Source: an uncultured Lutibacter sp.
GTDB taxonomy: Bacteria; Bacteroidota; Bacteroidia; Flavobacteriales; Flavobacteriaceae
DNA length: 64,000 bases
NCBI RefSeq assembly: GCF_947493565.1
Contig: NZ_CANLRG010000001.1
Location: forward strand, 186,001-250,000
Reading direction: 5' to 3'
The position numbers and the translations under genes are program-made. How positions within the stretch are numbered: position 1 is the first letter of the stretch; every line of letters starts with the position of its first letter. Positions 25,599 to 38,714 of the stretch are shown here, piece after piece. The notes under the pieces were generated by a model. It was not told the DNA's origin. It worked only from the letters and a program-made list of their open reading frames with translations, and did no database searches.

Positions 25599-27445
25599 TA
25601 CTTTATGATTAATTCGTCAATAAAAAACCAAGCAGGGTTTCCAGCTCCAGTATGCCAATCTGGACAAACTCCAATACCTTTTATGGTTATTTTTACAAAC
25701 CTACTTTTTTGAGAGGTACTTAAAGAGGCATAGTCGATACTATTTTGTTGTTTGGTTTGTTTAATTTTTACAGATTTTAAATTCTTAAATTTTTTACCAT
25801 CTTCAGAAAAACTAACTTCAAATTCTTGGGGAGGAAAAATCCAATTACCAGCAGAAGAAAGATAATTGATACCTACTTCAGAAATAGGTTCAGAATTTTT
25901 TAAATCAATGATGAGTTCTACATCTTTTCCTTCAACACCAATCCACTGACCAGTGCTAAAATCAGCATATCCAAATTTACCATCTATTAAAACTTCAATA
26001 TTTTGATAGTTGGCATTTAATTTACTTTGGGTAGTAATTAATTTATGGACTGCTATATGACTGACTGTTTTTATCTTTTTAGGAATGTCTTTTTCGTTTC
26101 CATGTTCCCAAGCAATATATTCTTGAATAAGTTCTTTCACTTTTTCTGGATATTTTTTAGCCAAATTTTCCATTTCAGAAAGGTCCATTTTTAAGTTGGT
26201 TAAAAACAAGGCATCATTTTCAAAATCCAAGGTTCCTTTATGTGAAGTGTCTTTCGGATTTCCAATCAGTTTCCAATTTCCTTTTCTAACAACCCATTGA
26301 TTTCCATATTTCCAAAAAGCACTGGTTCTAGGGGAGTTTGTGGCTGGATTTTTAATCATTTGGGAAAGATCCATTCCGTCAATATCTTTTAAAGGAGTTG
26401 TAAATCCACATAGGCTAGCAAGTGTTGGCATCCAATCAAGATTCATTAAAAATTGATGGTTTACGGTATTTTTAGGAAGGTGATTTTTCCATTGAATAAT
26501 GGTAGGAAGTCTAATTCCACCTTCAAAAAGACTACTTTTTGCACCTCTGTAAGGCCCAGAATTTCCTCCACCATTAAATGCTCTTACTTCCGTTGAATAA
26601 CCATTATCTGACTGATAAATAATAATGGTGTTTTCCAAAAGATTTAATGTTTCCAATTTGTCAACTAAAAAACCAATTCTTTCATCAATGGTAGATATAA
26701 ATGCGGCATAATCTCCTCTAGGTTTAGGAGTATTTTTATAAAATTCTCTCCACTTTTCAGTTGGTTGGTATGGATAATGAGGCATGTTTATGGCATAATA
26801 CAAGAAAAATGGTTGATCTTTTTGATTTTCCACAAAATTAATTGCTTTTTCAGAAGCTAAATCTGGAAAATAAGTACCATCATAAAAAACTTCTTTGCCA
26901 TTTTCATATAAGTCATGCACATTAGGACCTTCCCAATAAAAATAATGAGAATAATTGTCAATACAACCTCTTAAATGCCCAAAAGAATAATCAAAACCTT
27001 GTTTGTTAGGACTGCTAGCTTCATCCATTCCTAAATGCCATTTTCCTATATGACCAGTAGCATATCCATTGTCTTTAAATAGTTCAGCCATGGTATATTG
27101 TTCTGCAGGCAACCCTTTGGAATTTGGAGTTGCTGAAGTATTTCCAGAAACACCTGCATTTTGAGGATACTTTCCTGTTAACATAGCCGCTCTAGAAGGT
27201 GCACATACAGGAGCAGCAACATACCCTTGGGTGAAGCGTGTTCCTTCTTTAGCTAGTTGGTCTATATTTGGTGAATAAATATCTTTTGCCCCATAACTTC
27301 CTAAATCTACAGCACCTTGATCGTCTGTATAAATAATAATTACATTGGGTTTTGTTTTAGACTGTGCATTTAGGTTGAGGTTATAAACCAGCACAATTCC
27401 TAAAATTAAAATTTTAATGCTCGTATAAAAGTAATGGGTATTCAT
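25598..27445 (-). CDS. S1-family sulfatase with C-terminal discoidin-like domain, secreted
   Basis: 615 residues. Sec signal about 1-28 (NLNLNAQ). Motifs: NVIIIYTDDQGAVDLGSYG, formylglycine CAPSR at Cys81, GKWHLGMDEASSPN and IIYQSDNGYSTEVRAFNGGGNSG. After the sulfatase domain (to about 460) comes a beta-rich tail with LIDGKFGYADFSTGQWIGVEG, EVSFSEDGKKF and RFVKITIKGIGVCPDWH, which I read as a truncated discoidin (F5/8 type C) carbohydrate-binding module. The GH20 at 36330 ends in a similar tail, linking the two arms of the locus. Confidence 0.91.
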   Translation of the reverse strand: MNTHYFYTSIKILILGIVLVYNLNLNAQSKTKPNVIIIYTDDQGAVDLGSYGAKDIYSPNIDQLAKEGTRFTQGYVAAPVCAPSRAAMLTGKYPQNAGVSGNTSATPNSKGLPAEQYTMAELFKDNGYATGHIGKWHLGMDEASSPNKQGFDYSFGHLRGCIDNYSHYFYWEGPNVHDLYENGKEVFYDGTYFPDLASEKAINFVENQKDQPFFLYYAINMPHYPYQPTEKWREFYKNTPKPRGDYAAFISTIDERIGFLVDKLETLNLLENTIIIYQSDNGYSTEVRAFNGGGNSGPYRGAKSSLFEGGIRLPTIIQWKNHLPKNTVNHQFLMNLDWMPTLASLCGFTTPLKDIDGMDLSQMIKNPATNSPRTSAFWKYGNQWVVRKGNWKLIGNPKDTSHKGTLDFENDALFLTNLKMDLSEMENLAKKYPEKVKELIQEYIAWEHGNEKDIPKKIKTVSHIAVHKLITTQSKLNANYQNIEVLIDGKFGYADFSTGQWIGVEGKDVELIIDLKNSEPISEVGINYLSSAGNWIFPPQEFEVSFSEDGKKFKNLKSVKIKQTKQQNSIDYASLSTSQKSRFVKITIKGIGVCPDWHTGAGNPAWFFIDELIIK

Positions 27446-27446
27446 G

Positions 27447-29000
27447 CTAAGGTGTTTTTGGTAAAAAAGAAGTTTTTGTATCGTTATTTTGTGGTTTTCC
27501 TATAGTACTTCTTCCTTTTTCAATATAGCTTTTCATGAGTAAGGTAAGTTTTTTGACCATAGCAGGGTGTTCTTTTGCAATATTAACGGTCTCAGAAATA
27601 TCTTTTTCTAAATTGTATAGTTGATAGTTTGGCAATTTCATTTCTTCAGCTTCTTTTGGAGTGGGATAAGACCAACCTCCAGAACCAGCACTAAAAACTA
27701 ACTTCCATTTTCCTTGTCTAATGGAAAACATTCCTTCAATAGAATGATGCACAGTTGCTTCTCTAATAGGTGTATCATAAGGTGCACTCAATAAAGCGGG
27801 TAGTATGTTATAACTATCTTCGGCTTCATTATCAGCTAATTTTTCATCAACTATAGCAGCTGCTGTTGCCATTAAGTCTGTGAGGCATATAATTTCATTT
27901 GAAGAAGTTCCTTTTTTAATTTTAGCAGGCCATTTTGCAATAAAAGGAATACGATGACCTCCTTCGTAAATATCTGCTTTATATCCTCTAAAATTTTTAC
28001 TTGGGGTGTGTCCAAAACGGAGTTGTTCTTTAGTATCAGCTGCTGGAGCAAAGCCATTATCACTTGTAAAAATAATTAAAGTGTTTTCAGAAATACCTAA
28101 TTCTTTAACGGTGTTTTCTAGTTGTTTTACCACATCATCAACCATTAAAACAAAGTCGCCATAATCACCAGCTTCACTTTTTCCCTTAAATTTAGCGGAG
28201 GGTAAAATTGGAGTATGGGGTGCAGGCAAAGGAAAATACAAAAAGAAAGGGTTATTATTTTGAGTGCTTTCTTGAATATATGTGATTGCTTTATTTGTTA
28301 AATGAGGAAGTACGTCTTGGTGTTTAAAATCGTTTCCGATAGGGCCTTTTCTCCAAAAACCTTTTCCGGTAGTAGCCTCAATAGTGTCAATTTTTGTAGC
28401 TGTAATTTTATGATTTTCTATATAGAAGTATGGAGGAATGTCTAAAGAAGCACTAATTCCATAAAATAGATCAAAACCTACATCATTTGGAGTACTTTTT
28501 AAAGGTTGCTTAAAATTTACTGAACCGTCTATGTTTTTTGCCCATTCTAAACCTAAATGCCATTTTCCAATACAAGCTGTTTGATAGCCTTTCTTTTTTA
28601 AAATACTGGCTACAGTAGCTCTATCTTTTTTTATTAATGGCTCATCATAACTCCAAAGAACTCCTTTTTTCATCCAAGTTCTCCAAGCATACCTTCCAGT
28701 TAAAATACCATATCTTGTTGGTGAACAAACAGCTGAGTTGCTATGTGCATCTGTAAATGAAATTCCTTCGGCAGCTAACTGATCGATATTAGGAGTTTTT
28801 ATTTTGGAAGCTTCATTTAAATGAGAAATATCACCATACCCAAGATCATCAGCTAAAATATAAATGATATTTGGGAGTTTATGTTGTTGACTAAAAACGG
28901 TATGAGGATTGGTAAAGATAAATGTCAACAACCAAAAGAACATATAGTTTTTATAAAAAGTAGAAGTTTTGTGTGCATATATACAAGCTATAAATCTCAC
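27447..29000 (-). CDS. S1-family sulfatase (6-O-sulfatase-like), secreted; first gene of the operon
   Basis: 517 residues. The frame opens at 29000, but a typical Sec signal (MFFWLLTFIFTNPHTVFSQ) begins at Met20, position 28943, a plausible true start. Motifs: NIIYILADDLGYGDISHL, formylglycine CSPTR at Cys92, GRYAWRTWMKKGVLW, GKWHLGLEWA and TSDNGFAPAAD. The YGILTGRYAWRT block recalls subfamily S1_15 (Gal/GalNAc-6-sulfatases); this is inference. It is the promoter-proximal gene of the minus-strand operon. Confidence 0.91.
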   Translation of the reverse strand: MRFIACIYAHKTSTFYKNYMFFWLLTFIFTNPHTVFSQQHKLPNIIYILADDLGYGDISHLNEASKIKTPNIDQLAAEGISFTDAHSNSAVCSPTRYGILTGRYAWRTWMKKGVLWSYDEPLIKKDRATVASILKKKGYQTACIGKWHLGLEWAKNIDGSVNFKQPLKSTPNDVGFDLFYGISASLDIPPYFYIENHKITATKIDTIEATTGKGFWRKGPIGNDFKHQDVLPHLTNKAITYIQESTQNNNPFFLYFPLPAPHTPILPSAKFKGKSEAGDYGDFVLMVDDVVKQLENTVKELGISENTLIIFTSDNGFAPAADTKEQLRFGHTPSKNFRGYKADIYEGGHRIPFIAKWPAKIKKGTSSNEIICLTDLMATAAAIVDEKLADNEAEDSYNILPALLSAPYDTPIREATVHHSIEGMFSIRQGKWKLVFSAGSGGWSYPTPKEAEEMKLPNYQLYNLEKDISETVNIAKEHPAMVKKLTLLMKSYIEKGRSTIGKPQNNDTKTSFLPKTP

Positions 29001-29245
29001 GTATAATTATTTTAAAAATTAAAAAACAGTTAAATTTAAAAATTTACTTAGGGTTTTACTATATTTTTAGACGAAGGTTCTAAGTTTACATACTAATGTT
29101 CAATTTTGGTTTTAGCTTAAATAATTATTTTGTTAAGATGTTCTTTAAAATCTGTCATTTAATTGAAAATTGACGCTCTTTATCTAAATTAATATTGATA
29201 TCAATAGAATTCATTTAATTTTAAAGCTATATAAATTAATAAATT
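29001..29245. promoter_or_regulatory. Divergent promoter region of the sulfatase locus, with a 14-bp palindrome
   Basis: 245 bases without a gene between the two divergent arms. A perfect palindrome TATTGATATCAATA at 29193-29206 lies 40 bases before the fucosidase ATG and could be an operator. Near-consensus -7 boxes on the plus strand are CAATTTTG (29101-29108) and TTATTTTG (29124-29131), each off by one. No good minus-strand box was seen. The region must drive both transcripts. Confidence 0.5.
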
Positions 29246-33000
<3,755 letters not shown>

Positions 33001-33088
33001 TAATTGTAAATAACACATTTAATGTAAAATGGTTTATTTTTACAACTAATATAAAGCAAAATTATAGGTCATTTAAATTTAACAATCA

Positions 33089-34642
33089 ATGCAAAGCCTT
33101 CAAAAAATAGTATTTATCCTAATTTTAGCACTTAATTTTAATTCGTGTAAAGAGTTACCTAACAAAGATGAAGTTAAGAACCCCAATATTATATACATTT
33201 TAGCAGATGATTTAGGCTATGGTGAATTGGGTGTTTATGGACAAGAAAAAATTCAAACTCCAAATATAGATGCTTTGGCCTCTAGTGGTATGATATTTAC
33301 GCAACATTATGCAGGTGCCCCAGTTTGTGCACCTTCAAGGTATATGTTGTTAACTGGTAAACATGCTGGACATGCGCGTATTAGAGGGAATGATGAATGG
33401 GCAGAGCGTGGTGATGTTTGGAATTATAAAAAAACAGTAGAAGATCCAAATTTAGAAGGGCAGCGTCCAATTTTAAACAGTACAACAACTTTAGGAAAGG
33501 TATTGCAAAAAGCAGGCTATAAAACTGCAGTGGTTGGAAAATGGGGACTAGGAGCTCCATTAACGGAAGGGATACCTACTAAAAGTGGTTTCGACTTTTT
33601 TTATGGGTATAATTGCCAACGTCAAGCACATCAATTATATCCAAAACATTTATGGAAAAATGAAGAAAAAGTTTGGTTAGCAAACGAGTTGATTGCTCCA
33701 AATACCAAATTAGATAAGGGAGCTGATATCATGGCTTCTGAAAGTTATCAAAAATATGAACAACATGAATATGCTCCAGCATTAATGCAACAAGAGGTTC
33801 TTCAATTTATTGAAGAAAACAAAGAGCAGCCATTTTTTATGTACTATGCTTCTCCTTTACCTCATTTACCGTTGCAAGTACCTCATCAATATGTAGATAA
33901 ATACGTAAAACTGTTTGGAGAGGAAGCACCATATGTGGGCGATAAAGGTTATTTTCCAACAAGATATCCAAATGCCACTTATGCTGGAATGATTACTTAT
34001 TTAGATGACCAAGTTGGAGAAATCGTTCAAAAGTTAAAGGATTTGGATTTGTATGAAAATACCATTATTGTATTTACAAGCGATAATGGACCCACATACA
34101 CAGGGGGAGTAGATGCTGAATATTTTAATAGTGCCAAACCTTTCTCAAATGAATATGGAAGAACCAAAGGGTTTACTTATGAAGGAGGAATTAGAGTTCC
34201 AATGATTGCAAGTTGGCCTGGAAAAATTAAGGCAGGAAGCACCACCAATCATGTATCGGCTTTTTGGGATGTATTACCAACTTTTGGTAGCTTAGTAAAT
34301 GCTGAGTTACCTAAGGATATTGATGGAATTAGTTTTTTACCAACTTTATTAGAAAAAGGAGATCAACCAACTCATCAATTTTTATATTGGGAATTTCCAA
34401 GCTATCAAGGTCAGCAAGCTGTAAGAATGGGAGATTGGAAAGGAATTCGTAAAAATATTTTTAAAGGAAATATGGACATTGAGTTGTACAATTTAAAAGA
34501 AGATCCAACTGAAGCTATAAATGTGGCTGATGAATATCCGGAAATTGTAGAGAAAATTACGACTATTATGAAAGAAGAACATACTCCTGCAGATATAGAA
34601 AAATTTAAAATTAAAGAACTTGGAGATGAAATTTCAAAATAA
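33089..34642 (+). CDS. S1-family sulfatase (arylsulfatase A-like), lipoprotein
   Basis: 517 residues; lipoprotein signal ending at Cys20 (LNFNSC). Motifs: NIIYILADDLGYGELGVYG, formylglycine CAPSR at Cys80, YMLLTGKHAGHARIRGN, and VGKWGLGAP where most relatives have GKWHLG, plus FTSDNGPTYTGG. The Gly in place of the His after GKW occurs in other sulfatases of this branch and need not abolish activity. The 88-base leader contains a small inverted repeat (TGTAAAA 33023-33029 / TTTTACA 33038-33044). It overlaps the next sulfatase by 23 bases. Confidence 0.91.
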   Translation: MQSLQKIVFILILALNFNSCKELPNKDEVKNPNIIYILADDLGYGELGVYGQEKIQTPNIDALASSGMIFTQHYAGAPVCAPSRYMLLTGKHAGHARIRGNDEWAERGDVWNYKKTVEDPNLEGQRPILNSTTTLGKVLQKAGYKTAVVGKWGLGAPLTEGIPTKSGFDFFYGYNCQRQAHQLYPKHLWKNEEKVWLANELIAPNTKLDKGADIMASESYQKYEQHEYAPALMQQEVLQFIEENKEQPFFMYYASPLPHLPLQVPHQYVDKYVKLFGEEAPYVGDKGYFPTRYPNATYAGMITYLDDQVGEIVQKLKDLDLYENTIIVFTSDNGPTYTGGVDAEYFNSAKPFSNEYGRTKGFTYEGGIRVPMIASWPGKIKAGSTTNHVSAFWDVLPTFGSLVNAELPKDIDGISFLPTLLEKGDQPTHQFLYWEFPSYQGQQAVRMGDWKGIRKNIFKGNMDIELYNLKEDPTEAINVADEYPEIVEKITTIMKEEHTPADIEKFKIKELGDEISK

Positions 34643-36269
34643 GAAGCAATCTAGATATTTTAACAAAATTTCACTTTTTCTAGGTGTTTTTAGCTGTGTG
34701 CTAACTTTGAGTAGTTGTCAACAGTCTAAAGGCAAAGTAACTAAAGCAATTGTTGAAGTTAAACAGCCAAATATTGTTTTTATTATGAGTGATGACCATG
34801 CATATCAAGCAATAAGCGCTTATGGTCATGGATTGAATCATACACCTAATATTGATAGAATTGCAACAGAAGGAGTCATTTTCAATCAAGGATTTGTGAC
34901 TAATTCTATATGTGCTCCAAGCAGAGCAGTAATGCTTACTGGAAAACACAGTCATATCAATGGTAAAGTAGATAACATATTACCTTATAATTGGGATCAA
35001 GATAATTTTGCCAAGCAGCTTCAAAAATCAGGATATCAAACAGCTTTGGTCGGAAAAATTCATTTAAAAGGCTTACCACAAGGTTTTGATTATTCAAATG
35101 TTTTGCCAGGGCAAGGAGAATACTACAACCCAGATTTTATTGAAAATGGGGTTCGAAAACAATACCAAGGATATGTGACTAAGGTAACGACTAATATTGC
35201 GTTAGATTGGTTACAAAACAAACGTAAAAAAGACGCCCCTTTTTTGCTCTTGTATCATCAAAAAGCACCGCATAGAACTTGGATGCCAGAAGAAAAGTAT
35301 TTCACTTTATTTGAGGATAAAGAGTTTGAACTTCCAGCGAACTTTTATGATGATTATTCGGGTAGATTGGCAGCCTCTAAACATGAAATGGGAATTTATA
35401 AAGATATGGATGTGGTGTACGATTTAAAAATGTTAGATGTAGAAGGAGCGTTAAAAACAAGGTACAGAAAAGCGTTTGAAAATCAGTATAATAGAATGGA
35501 TTCGCTTCAAAAAAAGGTTTGGGATGCATATTATACACCTATCATAAAAGATTTTAAAGAAAAAAAATATCAAGGAAAAGACTTAGCCAAGTGGAAGTTC
35601 AATAGGTATATAAAAGATTACCTACGCACCATACAATCTGTAGATGATGGGGTGGGTGAAATTTTAGAATATCTTGATGCACAAGGGCTTTCAGAAAATA
35701 CCATAGTAGTTTACACTTCAGATCAAGGTTTTTATTTAGGAGAGCATGGGTGGTTCGACAAACGTTTTATGTATGAAGAGTCTTTTAGAACTCCCATACT
35801 TATGAAATATCCTAAAGAAATAAAACCAGGAACTACCATTGATAAATTAGTTCAAAATTTAGATTTTGCACCTACTTTTTTAGACTACGCTGGTGTTGAA
35901 ATACCTAAAGATGTCCAAGGAGAATCGTTTAGAAAATTGGTGAATGGAGAAGTAAGTGAATGGAGAGATGCGATTTATTATACCTATTATGAATTTCCAG
36001 GAGAACATCATGTAAAGCGGCATTACGGAATTAGAACAGCTCGTTATAAACTCATTCATTTTTATTATGATATAGATGCTTGGGAATTGTATGATTTGGA
36101 AAAAGACCCTTCAGAAATGAAAAATCTATACAATAACCCATCGTATGCAAAAGTTCAGAAGAAAATGCATCAACAGCTAAAAGAACTCAGGTTAAAATAT
36201 GGTGACAGTGATGCTTTAACCCAAACAAATTTAACTAGATATCTCAAAGCTAAAGGACTTCAAAAATAA
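34620..36269 (+). CDS. S1-family sulfatase, N-acetylglucosamine-6-sulfatase-like, lipoprotein
   Basis: 549 residues. Lipoprotein signal ending at Cys33 (LTLSSC). A start at Met3 (34626) is equally likely. Motifs: NIVFIMSDDHAYQAISAYG, formylglycine CAPSR at Cys98, GKIHLKGLPQGFDY and TSDQGFYLGEHGWFDKRFMYEESFR. It is closely similar in plan to the sulfatase at 22640 (SDDH, GEHG-FDKR), so the two are paralogues of the putative S1_11 type on opposite arms of the locus. An insert (about 255-310) with many charged residues distinguishes it. It overlaps the previous gene by 23 bases. Confidence 0.91.
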   Translation: MEMKFQNKKQSRYFNKISLFLGVFSCVLTLSSCQQSKGKVTKAIVEVKQPNIVFIMSDDHAYQAISAYGHGLNHTPNIDRIATEGVIFNQGFVTNSICAPSRAVMLTGKHSHINGKVDNILPYNWDQDNFAKQLQKSGYQTALVGKIHLKGLPQGFDYSNVLPGQGEYYNPDFIENGVRKQYQGYVTKVTTNIALDWLQNKRKKDAPFLLLYHQKAPHRTWMPEEKYFTLFEDKEFELPANFYDDYSGRLAASKHEMGIYKDMDVVYDLKMLDVEGALKTRYRKAFENQYNRMDSLQKKVWDAYYTPIIKDFKEKKYQGKDLAKWKFNRYIKDYLRTIQSVDDGVGEILEYLDAQGLSENTIVVYTSDQGFYLGEHGWFDKRFMYEESFRTPILMKYPKEIKPGTTIDKLVQNLDFAPTFLDYAGVEIPKDVQGESFRKLVNGEVSEWRDAIYYTYYEFPGEHHVKRHYGIRTARYKLIHFYYDIDAWELYDLEKDPSEMKNLYNNPSYAKVQKKMHQQLKELRLKYGDSDALTQTNLTRYLKAKGLQK

Positions 36270-36289
36270 CTATTTGAATAATAGTTATT
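36265..36289. repeat. AT-rich inverted repeat after the sulfatase gene
   Basis: Arms aataactatt (36265-36274) and aatagttatt (36280-36289) pair perfectly around a 5-base loop and include the stop codon of the preceding gene. No T-tract follows, so it is a weak terminator at best, perhaps an RNA processing or stabilising site before the GH20 gene. Confidence 0.4.
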
Positions 36290-36329
36290 TGTACAAATTA
36301 AAAACTTCCATTTAAAAGTATAAGCTCCA

Positions 36330-38615
36330 ATGAACATCTCTAAAATTATTGTATTAGCAGCAGTATTAATTACTATTTCTTGTCAGCAAGAACCACCAAA
36401 ACGTCTTGGAATTATTCCAGAACCAGCTCATATTCAATATCAAGATGGGTATTTTGAAATCAATGAGCAAACAGTTATAGTAATTGATGAATCTGAAGAT
36501 GCTAAAAGCATAGCTAATGAACTGATTACTTTTTTAAAAAATCAATTTTCTTTAAGTATAGAAGTTTCAACTACAGCTCAAAACAATGCTATTTTTCTAA
36601 CAAAAGTAGGTGAGCAAGTACAAGAAGGAGCTTATGATTTAACGGTTTCAAAAAAAGGAATTGCAATTCGAGCTGGAACTTATCAAGGAATTTTTTACGG
36701 AGTTCAAACTATAAAGCAACTATTAAGTCCTAAAAATAGCATTCAAAAACCAATACTTTCTTTAGTAACCATAAAAGATGCTCCCGAATTTAAATGGAGA
36801 GGAATGATGCTAGATGTATCAAGACATTTTTTACCAAAAGATTCAGTTAAACAGGTGATAGATATTTTAGCAATGCATAAAATGAATAAATTTCACTGGC
36901 ATTTAGTTGATGGTATTGGATGGCGCATACAAATTGATAAGTATCCAATGTTAACTCAAAAAGGCGCTTGGAGAAAAGTAAAAGAAAATAGAAAACCTTG
37001 GGAAGAATTTGAAGTTTGTGAGCAAAATTTTGATGGAGAGGTATATGGCGGTTATTATACCAAAGAAGATATTAAAGAGATTGTAGCTTATGCGGCTGAA
37101 CGTTATATTGAAGTAATTCCAGAAATTGAAATGCCAGGTCATTCGGAAGCTGCCTTACAATGTTATCCAGAGTTTATGTGCAAGGGAGTTGAAGCTACAG
37201 GTGTGTATTGTGCTGGTAACGATGGTGCTTTTACTTTTTTACAAAATATCATAACAGAGGTGGTTGAATTATTCCCTAGTCAATATTTACATATTGGAGG
37301 AGATGAAGTAGGTAAAGAAGGTTGGTTGCAATGTAGCGATTGTAAACAACGTATGGCAACAGAAAACTTAAAAAATGCTGATGAATTGCAAAGTTATTTT
37401 GTTAAAAGAATGGAGCAGTTTATTCATTCAAAAAATAAAAAATTAATAGGCTGGGATGAAATTTTAGAAGGTGGTTTGCCTGAAAGAGCTACCGTAATGT
37501 CTTGGCGTGGAGTTAAAGGTGGAATTGAAGCAGCTAATGAGGGGCACGATGTAGTAATGTCGCCAGGTTCACCTTGTTATTTTGACCACAGTCAAGGGAG
37601 TAGCGAGTTTGAACCACCATCTTGGGGTGGGTATAACAATCTTTTAAAAGTGTATGAGTTTCATCCTATTCCAAATGAAATTGCAGCAGATAAAAAGCAT
37701 CATATTTTAGGAGGACAAGCAAACCTTTGGACAGAGCAAATTGCTTCATTAAACCATATTCAATATATGATTTTACCTCGAATTAGTGCACTTTCTGAAG
37801 CTTTGTGGACTCCTTCAACTCAAAAAAATAAAGAAAAATTTATAGACAAACTCGATGTTCAATTTGATAGGTTTCAAGAATTAGGTTATGAGTATGCAAC
37901 AAGTTCATTAACACCTAATTACCAAGTGAGCTATGATAAAACTACCCAACAATTTAATTTAAGATTAGCCAATGAACTCAATCGTTATGAAATTAGATAT
38001 ACTTTAGATGGTTCTGAACCAACATTAAATTCAACCGTATATACTAAGCCTATTCGTTATACTTCACCTATCCATTTACATGCGGTATGTTTTAGAAATG
38101 GAGAACAAACAGGGTATCCGTTGATAAAAATGTTTTCTACCAGTTTTAGTGATCAATGTACTATCACCTATACAAATGCGTATAATGATGCGTATAGTGG
38201 AGGTGGTGCTGAAGCCTTGTTCGATCAAAAATTTGCCATTTCTAGAGGTGATGATCCTCATTGGCAAGGATTTAAAAAAGATGACTTTGAGGTTACCATT
38301 GATTTAGGAAGTGTAAGTGAACTTTCTTATATAGGCTTAAATTTCTTTCAACACATAGGTTCAACTTCGGTTATGTTGCCAACTAATGTTTCTATAGCAA
38401 TTTCAAAAGATGGGAAAAATTATCTTCCAGTACTTAATTCAGCCATTGAAACTATAGAAAAAAGAGATCCTTTTATTAAAAGAATAGAAACTAATTTTGA
38501 AAAACAAAAGGTAGGATTTATAAAAATAGTCGCTAAAAACAGAGGAACACTTCCAGAATGGCATATAAGAAAAGGAGCTGCTTGGATTTTTGTTGATGAA
38601 CTATCTATCAAATAA
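36330..38615 (+). CDS. GH20 beta-hexosaminidase with CHB_HEX_C and discoidin-like domains, lipoprotein
   Basis: 761 residues. Lipoprotein signal ending at Cys18 (LITISC). GH20b domain about 25-140. The barrel has the catalytic pair Asp325-Glu326 (HIGGDEVGKEGW), but the usual H-x-T-D-D-Q-G-W motif reads HLVDGIGWR. A chitobiase-C module follows (RYTLDGSEPTLNSTVY, about 550-605). The discoidin-like tail (about 620-761; FDQKFAISRGDDPHWQGF, DFEVTIDLGSVSEL, WIFVDELSIK) resembles the tail of the sulfatase at 25598. Cys-rich positions (about 284-294, 338, 341) may form disulfides. Last gene of the plus-strand arm. Confidence 0.92.
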   Translation: MNISKIIVLAAVLITISCQQEPPKRLGIIPEPAHIQYQDGYFEINEQTVIVIDESEDAKSIANELITFLKNQFSLSIEVSTTAQNNAIFLTKVGEQVQEGAYDLTVSKKGIAIRAGTYQGIFYGVQTIKQLLSPKNSIQKPILSLVTIKDAPEFKWRGMMLDVSRHFLPKDSVKQVIDILAMHKMNKFHWHLVDGIGWRIQIDKYPMLTQKGAWRKVKENRKPWEEFEVCEQNFDGEVYGGYYTKEDIKEIVAYAAERYIEVIPEIEMPGHSEAALQCYPEFMCKGVEATGVYCAGNDGAFTFLQNIITEVVELFPSQYLHIGGDEVGKEGWLQCSDCKQRMATENLKNADELQSYFVKRMEQFIHSKNKKLIGWDEILEGGLPERATVMSWRGVKGGIEAANEGHDVVMSPGSPCYFDHSQGSSEFEPPSWGGYNNLLKVYEFHPIPNEIAADKKHHILGGQANLWTEQIASLNHIQYMILPRISALSEALWTPSTQKNKEKFIDKLDVQFDRFQELGYEYATSSLTPNYQVSYDKTTQQFNLRLANELNRYEIRYTLDGSEPTLNSTVYTKPIRYTSPIHLHAVCFRNGEQTGYPLIKMFSTSFSDQCTITYTNAYNDAYSGGGAEALFDQKFAISRGDDPHWQGFKKDDFEVTIDLGSVSELSYIGLNFFQHIGSTSVMLPTNVSIAISKDGKNYLPVLNSAIETIEKRDPFIKRIETNFEKQKVGFIKIVAKNRGTLPEWHIRKGAAWIFVDELSIK

Positions 38616-38714
38616 ACAACTATGGTAAACACCTTAAAATTAAGTTTTTAAAAGAAGGTGACTTATTTAAATAATCTTGTGTATATTTAGTCAATTCTAA
38701 AAAAACACATAAAT

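Noticed and set aside
33089-34642. Inactive sulfatase because of GKWG instead of GKWH
   Set aside because: The formylglycine motif and metal ligands are intact and this variant occurs in the branch, so loss of activity is not supported.
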